13,657 nucleotides of DNA from Clostridia bacterium. Its GTDB lineage: Bacteria; Bacillota; Clostridia; Christensenellales; CAG-1252. Below the pieces are notes generated by a model. That model saw only the letters and a program-made list of their open reading frames with translations. It did not search any database and had not been told where the DNA came from. Made by a program: the position numbers and the translations under genes. Of this stretch, positions 1 to 7,746 are shown in pieces. Location: NCBI GenBank assembly GCA_016296985.1, contig JAEDHM010000030.1, positions 1-13,657 of the forward strand, written 5' to 3'. Numbering within the stretch: position 1 is the first letter of the stretch; every line of letters begins with the position of its first letter.

Positions 1-4
1 GTAT

Positions 5-45
5 CTTGGGTAGCCTCTCGACTACGAGCAATTTCCCAAAGTTTT
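5..45 (+). terminator. Possible Y-shaped stem-loop and T-run from an upstream gene
   Basis: An outer stem TTGGG (6-10) pairs with CCCAA (35-39). It encloses an inner perfect stem CTCG (17-20) and CGAG (25-28) with loop ACTA. TTTT follows at 42-45. This could be the terminator of a gene lying before the window, or a fragment of a structured RNA cut by the window edge. The stems are short, so the call is weak. Confidence 0.25.
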
Positions 46-86
46 CTCTAAAAGTCCCTTGAATTACAGTTTAGTTATAAAGAAAC

Positions 87-115
87 TTTACTTATTGTGT
101 ATTTTTTGCTAAAAT
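87..115 (+). promoter_or_regulatory. Probable sigma-A promoter with extended -10, leaderless start
   Basis: A -35-like TTTACT (87-92) is separated by 17 bases from TAAAAT (110-115), which carries the extended -10 dinucleotide TG at 107-108. Transcription would begin about 6-7 bases after the -10, at or next to the ATG at 122. No Shine-Dalgarno sequence lies before that ATG. This fits a leaderless mRNA for the release-factor-like gene. The assignment is by sequence match only. Confidence 0.5.
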
Positions 116-121
116 TCTTTT

Positions 122-1090
122 ATGGATAAATTGATTCAATGGCTTTTGGCTTGCGCAAAGCCCTACGCCGAAACGGCGGACAAAACCGAAATGATGCTTG
201 GCGCCCCCGAGATTATAAGCGATACCAAGTATCACGCCTTTTTGTGCGAAAAACTTCAAGGCCTTGACGAAATTAGAAGATGCTATTTGCAAATTCTATC
301 CCTTCAAAGGGAAGAAGATATGCTTTCTACCCTCACGGGCGAAGGACTTGAGGACTACGTTGCCGAAGAAAAAATGGTGTTGAAAGAAAAAATCACCAAC
401 CTTGCCTTCACCTTGGCAAAAGCCTTGTTTGACGGCGATTTAGAATATCAAAGGGTAAAAGCGGAAATAGTTTATGATAGCAAAAGCCAAAACTTGGGCA
501 ACGCCCTAATTTGCCAACTGAAAAAAATCTGCGCCGAGGAAAAACTTTCCCACGTTTTTGACAACAATATTTTCACCATAACGGGAAAGGGAGCCTACTC
601 CCTTCTTAAAGGGGAAAAGGGAATCCATTTTGCCTATGGGGAAGACGGAAAGGAAAGCGCTTGCATTTTGGTTTATCCCGAAGGGGAAATCACCTGCGGG
701 AAAATATCCGACGACGAAATTAAAATCGACTATTTCCACTCGGGTGGCAAGGGCGGTCAAAACGTCAACAAGGTTGAAACCGCCATACGGGCAACCCACG
801 AAAAAACAGGTATCGTGGTGGTTTGTCAAGACGAAAGATCGCAACTTCGCAACAAAGAAAGGGCGATCGAGCGTTTGAAAGAAAAGGTACTTGCCTTCTA
901 TCGTGCTGAAGGGGAAAAGGAAATGGAAAAAGCAAGGCGTGAGGGGGAAAACCAAAACCGCATCCGCCTTTGGGACTTTAGAGGAAAAACCATCAAGGAC
1001 TTGCGCCTTGATCTTGAAATCCCCCTCTCCTCCTCTACCGCTCTTTTTGACAAAATGCTTTTTATAAAAGCAAAGGCCAATTTAAATTAA
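122..1090 (+). CDS. Release-factor-like protein with GGQ motif but no codon-recognition loop
   Basis: This 322-residue protein belongs to the bacterial class I release factor superfamily, whose members hydrolyse peptidyl-tRNA on the ribosome. The catalytic GGQ is at residues 211-213 within SGGKGGQNVNKVE, followed by TGIVVVCQDERSQ (229-241), the family signature. The C-terminus (NRIRLWDFRGKTIKDLR, 279-295) also matches the family. Residues 1-105 resemble the helical first domain. Domain 2 is unusual. Where RF1 has GVHRVQRVPxT and RF2 carries SPF, this protein has GIHFAYGEDGKESA (167-180), shorter and without either tripeptide. The GTGGDEA-type segment is also replaced (around 116-124). It is shorter than RF1 (about 360) and, unlike PrfH, keeps domain 1. 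It is probably not the housekeeping factor. A ribosome-rescue or specialised release role is inferred. The ATG at 122 is chosen because it fits the promoter and gives a complete domain 1. Confidence 0.8.
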   Translation: MDKLIQWLLACAKPYAETADKTEMMLGAPEIISDTKYHAFLCEKLQGLDEIRRCYLQILSLQREEDMLSTLTGEGLEDYVAEEKMVLKEKITNLAFTLAKALFDGDLEYQRVKAEIVYDSKSQNLGNALICQLKKICAEEKLSHVFDNNIFTITGKGAYSLLKGEKGIHFAYGEDGKESACILVYPEGEITCGKISDDEIKIDYFHSGGKGGQNVNKVETAIRATHEKTGIVVVCQDERSQLRNKERAIERLKEKVLAFYRAEGEKEMEKARREGENQNRIRLWDFRGKTIKDLRLDLEIPLSSSTALFDKMLFIKAKANLN

Positions 1091-1123
1091 CCTTCTTTTA
1101 AGAAAAACAAGGAAAATAATGAT

Positions 1124-3538
1124 ATGATACTTACCGCAAAAACCGACCTTACCCTAATGTCGGGAAAAAGCATAATACGAAAGACCGAAAGGTTTATCAA
1201 GGACAATCACCGCTTGCGTGATATGGACTTTTTGCTTTCAAAGGTGGCGGAAAGTATACTTCAAGCACTCCCTGATATGGGGGAATTGCAAAACTGCAAA
1301 GCGCAAAAAAACGCCGACTCCTTCAAGGTGGTGATAGACGGCGGAAAACATATTTTGCACCTAAAATTCGGTTTCCAACTTGAAGGGATTGAGGCAAACC
1401 CCTTGGATATAATCTTTTATCGTTATGAAAGTACCGAGGGCGAATTTTTAAGGGGAGATTTGAGGATAAGAGAATTTTTAGAAAAATCCCCTTCCTTCAA
1501 CTTTGAAATTTTACCCGAAACGGTTTTGGGAAACAACAAAGAATTTTTCAAACTTTACCGTGTTTTAGAAGCCGGCGGATTTTCCTTCCCCTTGCTTTCT
1601 GAAGCCCAAAAGGAAATCGTCAAAATTGAGGACAGAAACGTTTTAGTCCAAGGCGCGGCAGGAAGCGGAAAAACCAACGTTTGTATCGACAAAATCCTCT
1701 TTGTCGCAGGCCGTGGTTATTTGGGCAAAATCATGTACACCACCTATTCTCGCGGACTTTTGATCGACACCAAAAACAAGGTTGAAGAATACAAAAACGC
1801 CATAATCCGCTTTGCCGAAGAATACGGCAAGGGAAAGGTTGTGTTTATCGACGAAGAAAAGAGAAAAGCGGTAGAAAACAAGTTGGGTATTTATATCTCT
1901 GCCCTTGAAGAAAAGGAGATTATCAAAAGCCTTAACAAAATGGTAGAATACCTATCAAGCAAGGTGGACTATCTTTTGATTGAGGATATCTACAAAGCCC
2001 AAAGCGGAAAAACCCCAAACATAAGCGGGGAAGACTATTTTATCAAACGCTATATCAAAAACCCAAAAAACCGTTTATCGGGCAGGCTTGACAAACTGAA
2101 AACCCTCTCCCCCGAGGTGATTTATAAAGAAGTTTACGGTATGATCGGGGGATATTGCAATCCCGAAAACCCCTTTGCGTACTTGTCGAACGAGGACTAT
2201 TTCGAGGCAAGAAAGGAAAGCTTTACGAAAAGCGAGTGCGACACCATTTTCGCAGTAGCAAAAGGCTATCACCAAAACCTCGCCCAAAGCGGACTTGAGG
2301 ACAACAACACCCTAAGCAAAAAGATTTTACAAAACTACCCTTCCCACAAAAAGGCTTATTCTCTTATCATTGCCGACGAGGTGCAGGATATGACGAGAAT
2401 AAACCTCTACCTCTTGCGTGAAATGGCAACGAGGGTATTTTGCGTAGGCGACGCTTTGCAAATGATAAACCCCTCTTTCTTCTCCTTTGCCTATCTCAAA
2501 AACCTTCTTTTCAGGCAAGAAATAGGCTCTACCGCCGCCGAGCTTAGTTACAACTATCGCTCAACCCCTCAAATTGCGGATATAGTAAACACTCTCGGCG
2601 AAATCAACGCAAGCGTTTTCGGTACTCACAACTTTTTACTTAAGGGAAAAAGCGTAGAAAACGAGGTTAAAACCACCGCTTGTTTTACCACAGACCAAAA
2701 CCTTTTAAGGGAAATGGCAAAGGAAGAATACGAAAACTTTACCCTTATCGTAAACACAACCGAAAAGAAAAACGAGTTGCGCCGTCATCTTAAAAAGCAG
2801 GAAATCCTTACCGTTTCCGAGGTAAAAGGTCTTGAGCGTGACACCGTTGTTTTGGTGGATATCCTCTCAGACAATGCGGAAAAGTGGAGAACCTTGTCAA
2901 ACACTTCTCTCAACAGAAAAACCGCCGACGAAAACTCGGTATATCGCTATTACTTCAACCTTTTCTACGTAGGTATTTCAAGGGCAAAAATCAATTTGTT
3001 TATAAGCGAAAGGGAAAATATCCCCCTCTTTGCTCCCCTTTTCAACTCAAAGTTTGAAAAACTTGACGGAAAGGCAACTATGGAAAAAATCAAGACTGTT
3101 GCCGACAGGGGTGAGATGGATCTTGACGAACTTTTGGACCGCATCTCCGTCTTCCTCAATTTGGGACAGTACGAAAACGCAAGGTTTACCGCAAGCAAAC
3201 TTAACGAGGACGAAACGAGAAGACGAGAACTTGCCCGTGTGGATATCTATGAAAAACACGTCAAGGTGGGAAACTACCGCAAGGCAGGGCTTGAACTTTG
3301 GGCAAAGGGCTTGAAAGAGGAAAGCAAAAAGATGCTTGTTATGTCGGGAGATGAAGAGCTTTTAGACCTTTTGGAAGAAAGCGAAAAGGGAAACGGCCTT
3401 GGCGGTGATATCGTAAGGTTTTTCCCCGACCTTGAGGACAACGCCCACGCGCAAGAGCTTATTATCGAAGTTTTAAAGGAAGAAAGAGAGAATATAAAAG
3501 AGGAAATTCAAGAGGTACGCAAAAAGTTTAGGAAATAA
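1124..3538 (+). CDS. UvrD/Rep-like superfamily 1 DNA helicase
   Basis: This 804-residue protein carries the ordered SF1A helicase motifs. There is a Q-motif-like region near Q162 and a Walker A GAAGSGKT (177-184). Motif II is IIADEVQDM (415-423) and motif III is VGDALQM (441-447). Motif IV is YNYRSTPQI (476-484), motif V is VKGLERDTVVL (567-577) and motif VI is YVGISRAK (615-622). These predict ATP-driven 3'-5' translocation on single-stranded DNA or dissociation of nucleic-acid complexes in the cytoplasm. The first 155 residues form an N-terminal extension I do not recognise. The last 150 or so are helical with TPR-like helix pairs (GQYENA at 681, GNYRKA at 716). A ribosome binding site AAGGAAA sits near 1109-1115 before the ATG, 33 bases after the release-factor-like gene, so co-transcription is likely. 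No nuclease motif was seen. It does not look like housekeeping PcrA because of the different ends. Confidence 0.85.
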   Translation: MILTAKTDLTLMSGKSIIRKTERFIKDNHRLRDMDFLLSKVAESILQALPDMGELQNCKAQKNADSFKVVIDGGKHILHLKFGFQLEGIEANPLDIIFYRYESTEGEFLRGDLRIREFLEKSPSFNFEILPETVLGNNKEFFKLYRVLEAGGFSFPLLSEAQKEIVKIEDRNVLVQGAAGSGKTNVCIDKILFVAGRGYLGKIMYTTYSRGLLIDTKNKVEEYKNAIIRFAEEYGKGKVVFIDEEKRKAVENKLGIYISALEEKEIIKSLNKMVEYLSSKVDYLLIEDIYKAQSGKTPNISGEDYFIKRYIKNPKNRLSGRLDKLKTLSPEVIYKEVYGMIGGYCNPENPFAYLSNEDYFEARKESFTKSECDTIFAVAKGYHQNLAQSGLEDNNTLSKKILQNYPSHKKAYSLIIADEVQDMTRINLYLLREMATRVFCVGDALQMINPSFFSFAYLKNLLFRQEIGSTAAELSYNYRSTPQIADIVNTLGEINASVFGTHNFLLKGKSVENEVKTTACFTTDQNLLREMAKEEYENFTLIVNTTEKKNELRRHLKKQEILTVSEVKGLERDTVVLVDILSDNAEKWRTLSNTSLNRKTADENSVYRYYFNLFYVGISRAKINLFISERENIPLFAPLFNSKFEKLDGKATMEKIKTVADRGEMDLDELLDRISVFLNLGQYENARFTASKLNEDETRRRELARVDIYEKHVKVGNYRKAGLELWAKGLKEESKKMLVMSGDEELLDLLEESEKGNGLGGDIVRFFPDLEDNAHAQELIIEVLKEERENIKEEIQEVRKKFRK

Positions 3539-3605
3539 ACTTTGCAACTAGCAAATAAATCCGCAAAGGGCGGAAAAAAAGAAAAAGCCGACTGTTACGG
3601 CAAGC

Positions 3606-3609
3606 GAGG
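3606..3609 (+). promoter_or_regulatory. Ribosome binding site fixing the start at 3617
   Basis: GAGG lies seven bases before the ATG at 3617. The reading frame is open further upstream to a TTG at 3542, but that codon has no ribosome binding site. The intervening 75 bases hold two small inverted repeats, TCCGC/GCGGA (3560-3574) and GCCG/CGGC (3587-3601), so this stretch is better read as leader RNA than as coding. Confidence 0.65.
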
Positions 3610-3616
3610 TATATAT

Positions 3617-4327
3617 ATGGACAATCAAATTAAAGAATTAATTGAAGTTTTCAGAAGTTATAGGGATTTGCTCACCCCCCTTTCAGCATCGCTGAAGGAC
3701 TTTGCCCAAACCTACGACGCCTTGAAGGGGGATATTTCCGCCCTCAATCAAGCCTTTGAAGGTGACGTTCAGGGCAAACTTTCCAATATATACAAAACCT
3801 TGTCGGCGCAAGCGGAAAAGGCAACCGATCTATCCTCTTCCATCGACCGCTTTTCCCAAGGGGCAAACAAATATCTTGAAGGTATTGACAAAATCACCAA
3901 AACCTTTGGGAAGGCAGAGGAAAAGCTTGAAAGCATAAACCGTCTTGAAAGGGCGGCGGAAGCGCAAATTGAAAAACTTGACCTCTTGTTGCAAGAAAAG
4001 AAAAAGGGTTACAACCTTAAAGAGTTGGAAAAAACCCTTGACGGCTATAACGGAAACGTACAAAAGGTTGCCGAGTTTATCAACCAAGACGTTGCAAAAT
4101 CCCTCACCAAAAACGGCGAGGAAATTGCGGAAATCAAAAGAGGAAATCAAGAGGTTGTCCGTATTCTTGAAAGCCAAAATTCTACCCTTGAAAAACTTGC
4201 GGTTACCTATCAAGCCACCAACCAACTTTTGAAAAACGCGGTGGAAAAAGAGGACGTAAACGAAAGCTATATCTTTGACGTTTTCGACAAATGGGCAGAA
4301 TCCCGAAAGGTTAAAATCAAAAAATAA
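3617..4327 (+). CDS. Coiled-coil protein of unknown function
   Basis: The 236-residue product is hydrophilic and almost wholly helical in appearance. It has heptad-like stretches around residues 55-130 and 135-205, rich in Lys, Glu, Gln and Leu, and no signal peptide, membrane segment or cysteine. The pattern resembles the rod-like regions of chemoreceptor signalling domains, phage tape-measure or SMC-type proteins, but no family signature is clear. The last 25 residues (YIFDVFDKWAESRKVKIKK) form a distinct basic tail. It begins 78 bases after the helicase stop and ends in a TAATG junction shared with the next gene, which suggests coupled translation with the membrane protein. A scaffold or tether role between the helicase and the membrane protein is only an inference from position. 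Confidence 0.7.
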   Translation: MDNQIKELIEVFRSYRDLLTPLSASLKDFAQTYDALKGDISALNQAFEGDVQGKLSNIYKTLSAQAEKATDLSSSIDRFSQGANKYLEGIDKITKTFGKAEEKLESINRLERAAEAQIEKLDLLLQEKKKGYNLKELEKTLDGYNGNVQKVAEFINQDVAKSLTKNGEEIAEIKRGNQEVVRILESQNSTLEKLAVTYQATNQLLKNAVEKEDVNESYIFDVFDKWAESRKVKIKK

Positions 4328-6624
4328 TGATAGACAAGGAAAGAGAAAACTACGAAAGGCTGTTGAAGGCCATTATTGACGACAATATCGAGGAATTTTC
4401 CTCTCTCGTCAAAAGCACCGCAACCAAATCCATAAGGTTTGGTCGTTTTCCCTTGCTTTCCCTTCTCTATCTTTACGGCAGTAAAAGGATTTTGAAAGTT
4501 TACGAAAAGGAACTTTGCCGTATCCAAATTTTTACCCTTTTGCCCGAGGACTATGGTATCTATCTCCGTTTCAAGGAGAAAGCAGGAAAGGCGTTGCGCC
4601 TTTACACCTTTTCAAAAAACCTTATCACTCCCCTTGAAATGCTTGCGATTTTGGGAGAAGACTATCACCTTTCAAAGTCCTTTTCCGATTTTTATAAAAC
4701 AGAAGAGTCAAGTGAAAGGATTGAAAAGATATACCGCCTGAAATGGCAAAGAAAGGCAGAGATTATGGACAACCAAATCACCATTGCCCGTGGACCTTTG
4801 GGAAAACAAAGGGCGGTTGTAATATCTTCAATCTCCTCAGTCGCCTTGTGCGTTGCCATCCTCGCCCTTGTCCTCGCCCTTATTTTACCTACCCTTGTTG
4901 GGGGCAACAGTCAAACCGATCCCTTTTTGATAAAAGGCAACAATCAAGCGGAATCCCTTTTTGCAAACGATGCGATAAAGTTTTCATCTCTACAAACCGA
5001 CGCTACCGTAAAGGGAAATTACGGCAACTTTTCAGGTGAAATTGAGGGAAACGGAAAAACGGTGGTGGTGGAAGGAAACTATCTTTTCACCGAGTTTAGC
5101 GGTGTTATCAAAAATATAACCTTGGTTTTCACAAAGGATCAAAGCATAAAGGAAAACAGCGCGCTTTTCGCAAAAACCAACACGGGCGAACTTGACAACG
5201 TTACTATCAAGTTTGTGGATAAAAAGGTATCCTACGCCCACAAAGAAGGCATCTCCGATGAAGAAAGGTCTGAGGGGGTAAAGTTTATCCCCTTCCTTTT
5301 AGAAAATATCGGTGTCCTAAAAAACTGTAATCTTGAAATATCCGCCACCCTTGAGGGGGAAAGTAGTACCAACGGCTATTTCGCCGGTTTTGTTTCCGTC
5401 AACAAGGGACTTTTGGAAAACTGCAAAATCCTCCCTTCTTCAAGTGTTCAAGCCTCCTGCGTTGATATGGGCGGTCTTTGTATCACCAACGACCAACAAG
5501 GGGTTTTGAAAAATTGCGAAAACAATGCAAGCCTTACCCAAAAATCCAACAGTACCGGGTGGAATCCCAACACTGCAGGAATAGTCGTTACCAACGACGG
5601 ACTTTTGGAAAACTGTAAAAACAGCGGTGATATAACCTCGATTATTGAGGAAACTTCGGGAGAATCCGCCCTTGAATCCATTGCAACGGGTTGCGTTATC
5701 AACAACAACGGCGAAATTACAGGCTTTGTCAACGAAGGAAAAATCACCTCGGAAAATAGCCTTTTAGGGGATTCAATCACCCCTTCCGCCTATGCAGGCG
5801 GTATCGCCCTTTCAAACAAAAACCTTATTACCAAAAGCGAAAACAAGGGAAAAGTTTATGCAAAATCCCCCTTCTTTGCCATCGTCGGCGGTATCTCCGC
5901 CATAAACTTTGGAATCATTTACGAGGATATCAACCGTGGCGAGGTTGAGGTTTTTGAAAATGGAAATATCACCGTTGAAACCCAAACCAGCACCATTTAC
6001 GTTGGGGGCATTTGCGGAAGAAACTCTTACGATAGCGAGGCAAAAAGCGAACTCTACTTCGTGGGGAAATGCGAAAACCATGGGGAAATAAAAGCCTATG
6101 GACGCTCAAACGCTTGGGTAGGCGGTCTTGTGGGCTACAGCGAAACCTATACGCAAGAAAGCAAAAACTTTGGCAAAATCACCGCTTACGGCGGTAAGGA
6201 AGTGGTAGCAGGCGGTCTTGTAGGCGGTCAAACCTTTTTCACTCAAAACGGCTTTTATCAAAAAGCAGGCTTTGTTTCCCTTTGTTTCTCAAATTGCGCT
6301 CTTGAAGTGTCCACTTCGGAAAATGGAACTGCCTTCGCAGGCGGTGGCGCAGGCTTTGTTTACGCAGGGGCGGTAGTATACTCGGTATTCGCAAACACCT
6401 TTACCCTTGACGAAAAGGTAAACGCAGGCGTGGTGGTAGGACTACTCAACGGCGGTACCGTACAAGATGACTTTTTCCTTAATGTCGAGGGCATAGAAAA
6501 CGCCGTTGGAAAAGTCGCATCGACAGGCGGTATGATCGAGGGAAACAGTGACGGTTGCACCCTTGCAACCTCTATGGAAGAATTGGAAAGCAAGTATAAC
6601 GAACTTTTGAAAGAAATAAAATAA
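4327..6624 (+). CDS. Membrane-anchored GLUG-type beta-helix protein with cytosolic helical domain
   Basis: This 765-residue protein has three parts. Residues 1-160 have no signal peptide and contain helix pairs recalling degenerate ankyrin repeats (LLKAIIDDNIEEFSSLV at 12-28; TPLEMLAILG at 101-110). A single hydrophobic segment spans about 164-190, preceded by basic residues, so the N-terminus should be inside and the C-terminus outside. The exterior part opens with a typical FSGEIEGNGKTV stretch and then carries imperfect repeats of roughly 25-45 residues built on GG[LI] and N.G.[IL]..C.N.G.I. Clear copies are GGIA (491), GGIS (521), GGIC (560), GGLVGY (599) and GGLVGGQ (629). This resembles the GLUG repeat of bacterial surface proteins and predicts a right-handed beta-helix. 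No LPXTG sorting signal is present. Its ATG overlaps the preceding stop by one base. Function is unknown; binding to a surface or ligand is inferred. Confidence 0.75.
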   Translation: MIDKERENYERLLKAIIDDNIEEFSSLVKSTATKSIRFGRFPLLSLLYLYGSKRILKVYEKELCRIQIFTLLPEDYGIYLRFKEKAGKALRLYTFSKNLITPLEMLAILGEDYHLSKSFSDFYKTEESSERIEKIYRLKWQRKAEIMDNQITIARGPLGKQRAVVISSISSVALCVAILALVLALILPTLVGGNSQTDPFLIKGNNQAESLFANDAIKFSSLQTDATVKGNYGNFSGEIEGNGKTVVVEGNYLFTEFSGVIKNITLVFTKDQSIKENSALFAKTNTGELDNVTIKFVDKKVSYAHKEGISDEERSEGVKFIPFLLENIGVLKNCNLEISATLEGESSTNGYFAGFVSVNKGLLENCKILPSSSVQASCVDMGGLCITNDQQGVLKNCENNASLTQKSNSTGWNPNTAGIVVTNDGLLENCKNSGDITSIIEETSGESALESIATGCVINNNGEITGFVNEGKITSENSLLGDSITPSAYAGGIALSNKNLITKSENKGKVYAKSPFFAIVGGISAINFGIIYEDINRGEVEVFENGNITVETQTSTIYVGGICGRNSYDSEAKSELYFVGKCENHGEIKAYGRSNAWVGGLVGYSETYTQESKNFGKITAYGGKEVVAGGLVGGQTFFTQNGFYQKAGFVSLCFSNCALEVSTSENGTAFAGGGAGFVYAGAVVYSVFANTFTLDEKVNAGVVVGLLNGGTVQDDFFLNVEGIENAVGKVASTGGMIEGNSDGCTLATSMEELESKYNELLKEIK

Positions 6625-6845
6625 TGAAAAAAGAACTTTTGTACAAAATTTTACTTATAGCAAGCATAGCGGTTGGGGCAATCGACCTCGGCTTTCTTAT
6701 CCTTGCAATAACCCAAGGGGTTATGCTATTTCTTGCCCTTGCCACAATCTTCCCCTTCTTTATCCCTATTGCCATCACGGTAGGCGCGCTCAACCTTGCC
6801 CTTTGCCTTTATGCAATCACCTACCTATTTATCCGAAAACACTAA
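6624..6845 (+). CDS. Small membrane protein, two or three transmembrane segments
   Basis: The 73-residue product is strongly hydrophobic. One segment covers about 7-30. A longer one (33-70) may be two helices separated by the FPFFIP kink at 43-48. It has a Lys-rich start (MKKELLYK) and a basic end (IRKH). No family is recognised. Its ATG overlaps the stop of the GLUG protein by one base, so it is probably translationally coupled and may be a membrane partner of that protein. It is the last gene before the terminator at 6857. The tight overlap and consistent composition argue that it is real despite its size. Confidence 0.65.
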   Translation: MKKELLYKILLIASIAVGAIDLGFLILAITQGVMLFLALATIFPFFIPIAITVGALNLALCLYAITYLFIRKH

Positions 6846-6856
6846 ACAGCCAAAAC

Positions 6857-6884
6857 AAAAAGCGGTGATTACCGCTTTTTTCTT
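6857..6884. terminator. Bidirectional rho-independent terminator between convergent operons
   Basis: A perfect ten-base stem AAAAAGCGGT (6857-6866) pairs with ACCGCTTTTT (6871-6880) around the loop GATT, and more T follows on the + strand. Because the arms begin and end in A/T runs, the reverse complement also ends in a T-run. One element can therefore stop both the + operon ending at 6845 and the - operon ending at 6885. Confidence 0.9.
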
Positions 6885-7746
6885 TTAAATTTCAATCAAT
6901 TCGTATTCCCTACTACCATAACCAAGTTCCGCCGCCGCCTCGATGGTCAACACACCGTGGCGAGATTCAATTCGTCTTACAAGGTGGTTTCTCCCCCTAT
7001 CCTTTGAGGAATAAACAAGGTCGATACAAGCTTGGTCAATGGCGATAGGATCGAGGGAAATAAGCATACCTATATCCTTCATACAAGGGTCCTCGGCCTT
7101 TGCGCAACAGTCGCAGTCAACGCTTAGGTTTTATAACGTTGATATAGACGATATTCCCCTTGAAAAATTCAATCACCGACTTTGCCGCATCCGCCATCGA
7201 GCGCAAGAAGGAATCGTGATTTGCAGTCCAAATCATTTCGGGGTTTCCTGCGCCGTGGATATAAGCCTTTCCGTATGAGGAGGCAACGCCAATGGAAAGT
7301 TGTTTTATAGCGCCACCATAACCGCCCATAGGGTGTCCCTTAAAGTGGGATAGGACAAGCATAGAATCATAGTTGACTATGTTTTTGCCTACGTAGTTTT
7401 CCTTTATCACCTTGCCGTCCGTGATTTCAAGTTTCAAATCAGGACCCTCGGCATCAAGCAAATCCACCTCAAAATTGGTGGACCAACCGTGTTCTTTCAA
7501 GGTTTCAAGATGCTTTTCAGTGGTATTTCGCCTACCGGCATAAGCGGTGTTACACTCAACCACAACGCCACCCACCTTGTCGATTAGGGGTTTCCAAAAG
7601 TCGGCTTGTATAAAGTTTTGGTTTCCCGGCTCGCCGGAGTGCAGTTTTACCGCAACCTTTCCCTTTAGGTCAAAACCCAAGGTGTCGTATAATCTTACCA
7701 CGTCCAAAGCAGTCAAACTTTTTGTAAAATAAACCTTTGATTTCAT
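6885..7746 (-). pseudogene. DUF362 family protein, frame broken near 7129-7132
   Basis: The first frame (7746 to 7117) gives 209 residues, including the family stretches SGEPGN (37-42), ECNTAYAGRRNTTE (64-77) and SHFKGHPMGGYGGA (133-146). It then ends as YINVIKPKR and a TGA stop. A different frame resumes at once with LSVDCDCCAKAEDPCMKDIG and runs to a stop at 6885, matching the cysteine-containing and C-terminal parts of the same family (SLDPIAIDQACIDLVYSS, RIESRHG). The two parts together are 862 bases, one more than a multiple of three. The family usually reads NVMNNLSVDCDC here, so a two-base loss from an AAC AAC pair, or one extra base in the A-run, explains the break. DUF362 proteins are annotated as iron-sulfur centre proteins of unknown role. 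GAGG at 7754-7757 is the ribosome binding site, and the ATG overlaps the upstream stop (ATGA). A sequencing error is a real alternative to true decay. Confidence 0.8.

Noticed and set aside
1..45. Partial tRNA at the window start
   Set aside because: The stem-loop lacks a T-arm GTTCGA signature, and no CCA or cloverleaf arms fit.
506..955. Open frames opposite the release-factor-like gene and similar long antisense frames elsewhere
   Set aside because: They lie entirely within genes with clear family motifs on the other strand, lack ribosome binding sites, and have compositions expected of shadow frames.
3560..3580. Hairpin TCCGC/GCGGA as a terminator after the helicase
   Set aside because: On the + strand it is followed by an A-run rather than T, so it cannot work as a rho-independent terminator in that direction. 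No - strand gene ends there.
3542..3616. In-frame TTG start that would add 25 residues to the coiled-coil protein
   Set aside because: No ribosome binding site precedes it, while GAGG lies seven bases before the ATG at 3617. The added residues are low-complexity Lys-rich.
4327..6624. Nucleotide-level tandem repeats within the GLUG-type gene
   Set aside because: The protein repeats are imperfect and diverged, so no DNA tandem repeat or phase-variation tract is visible.
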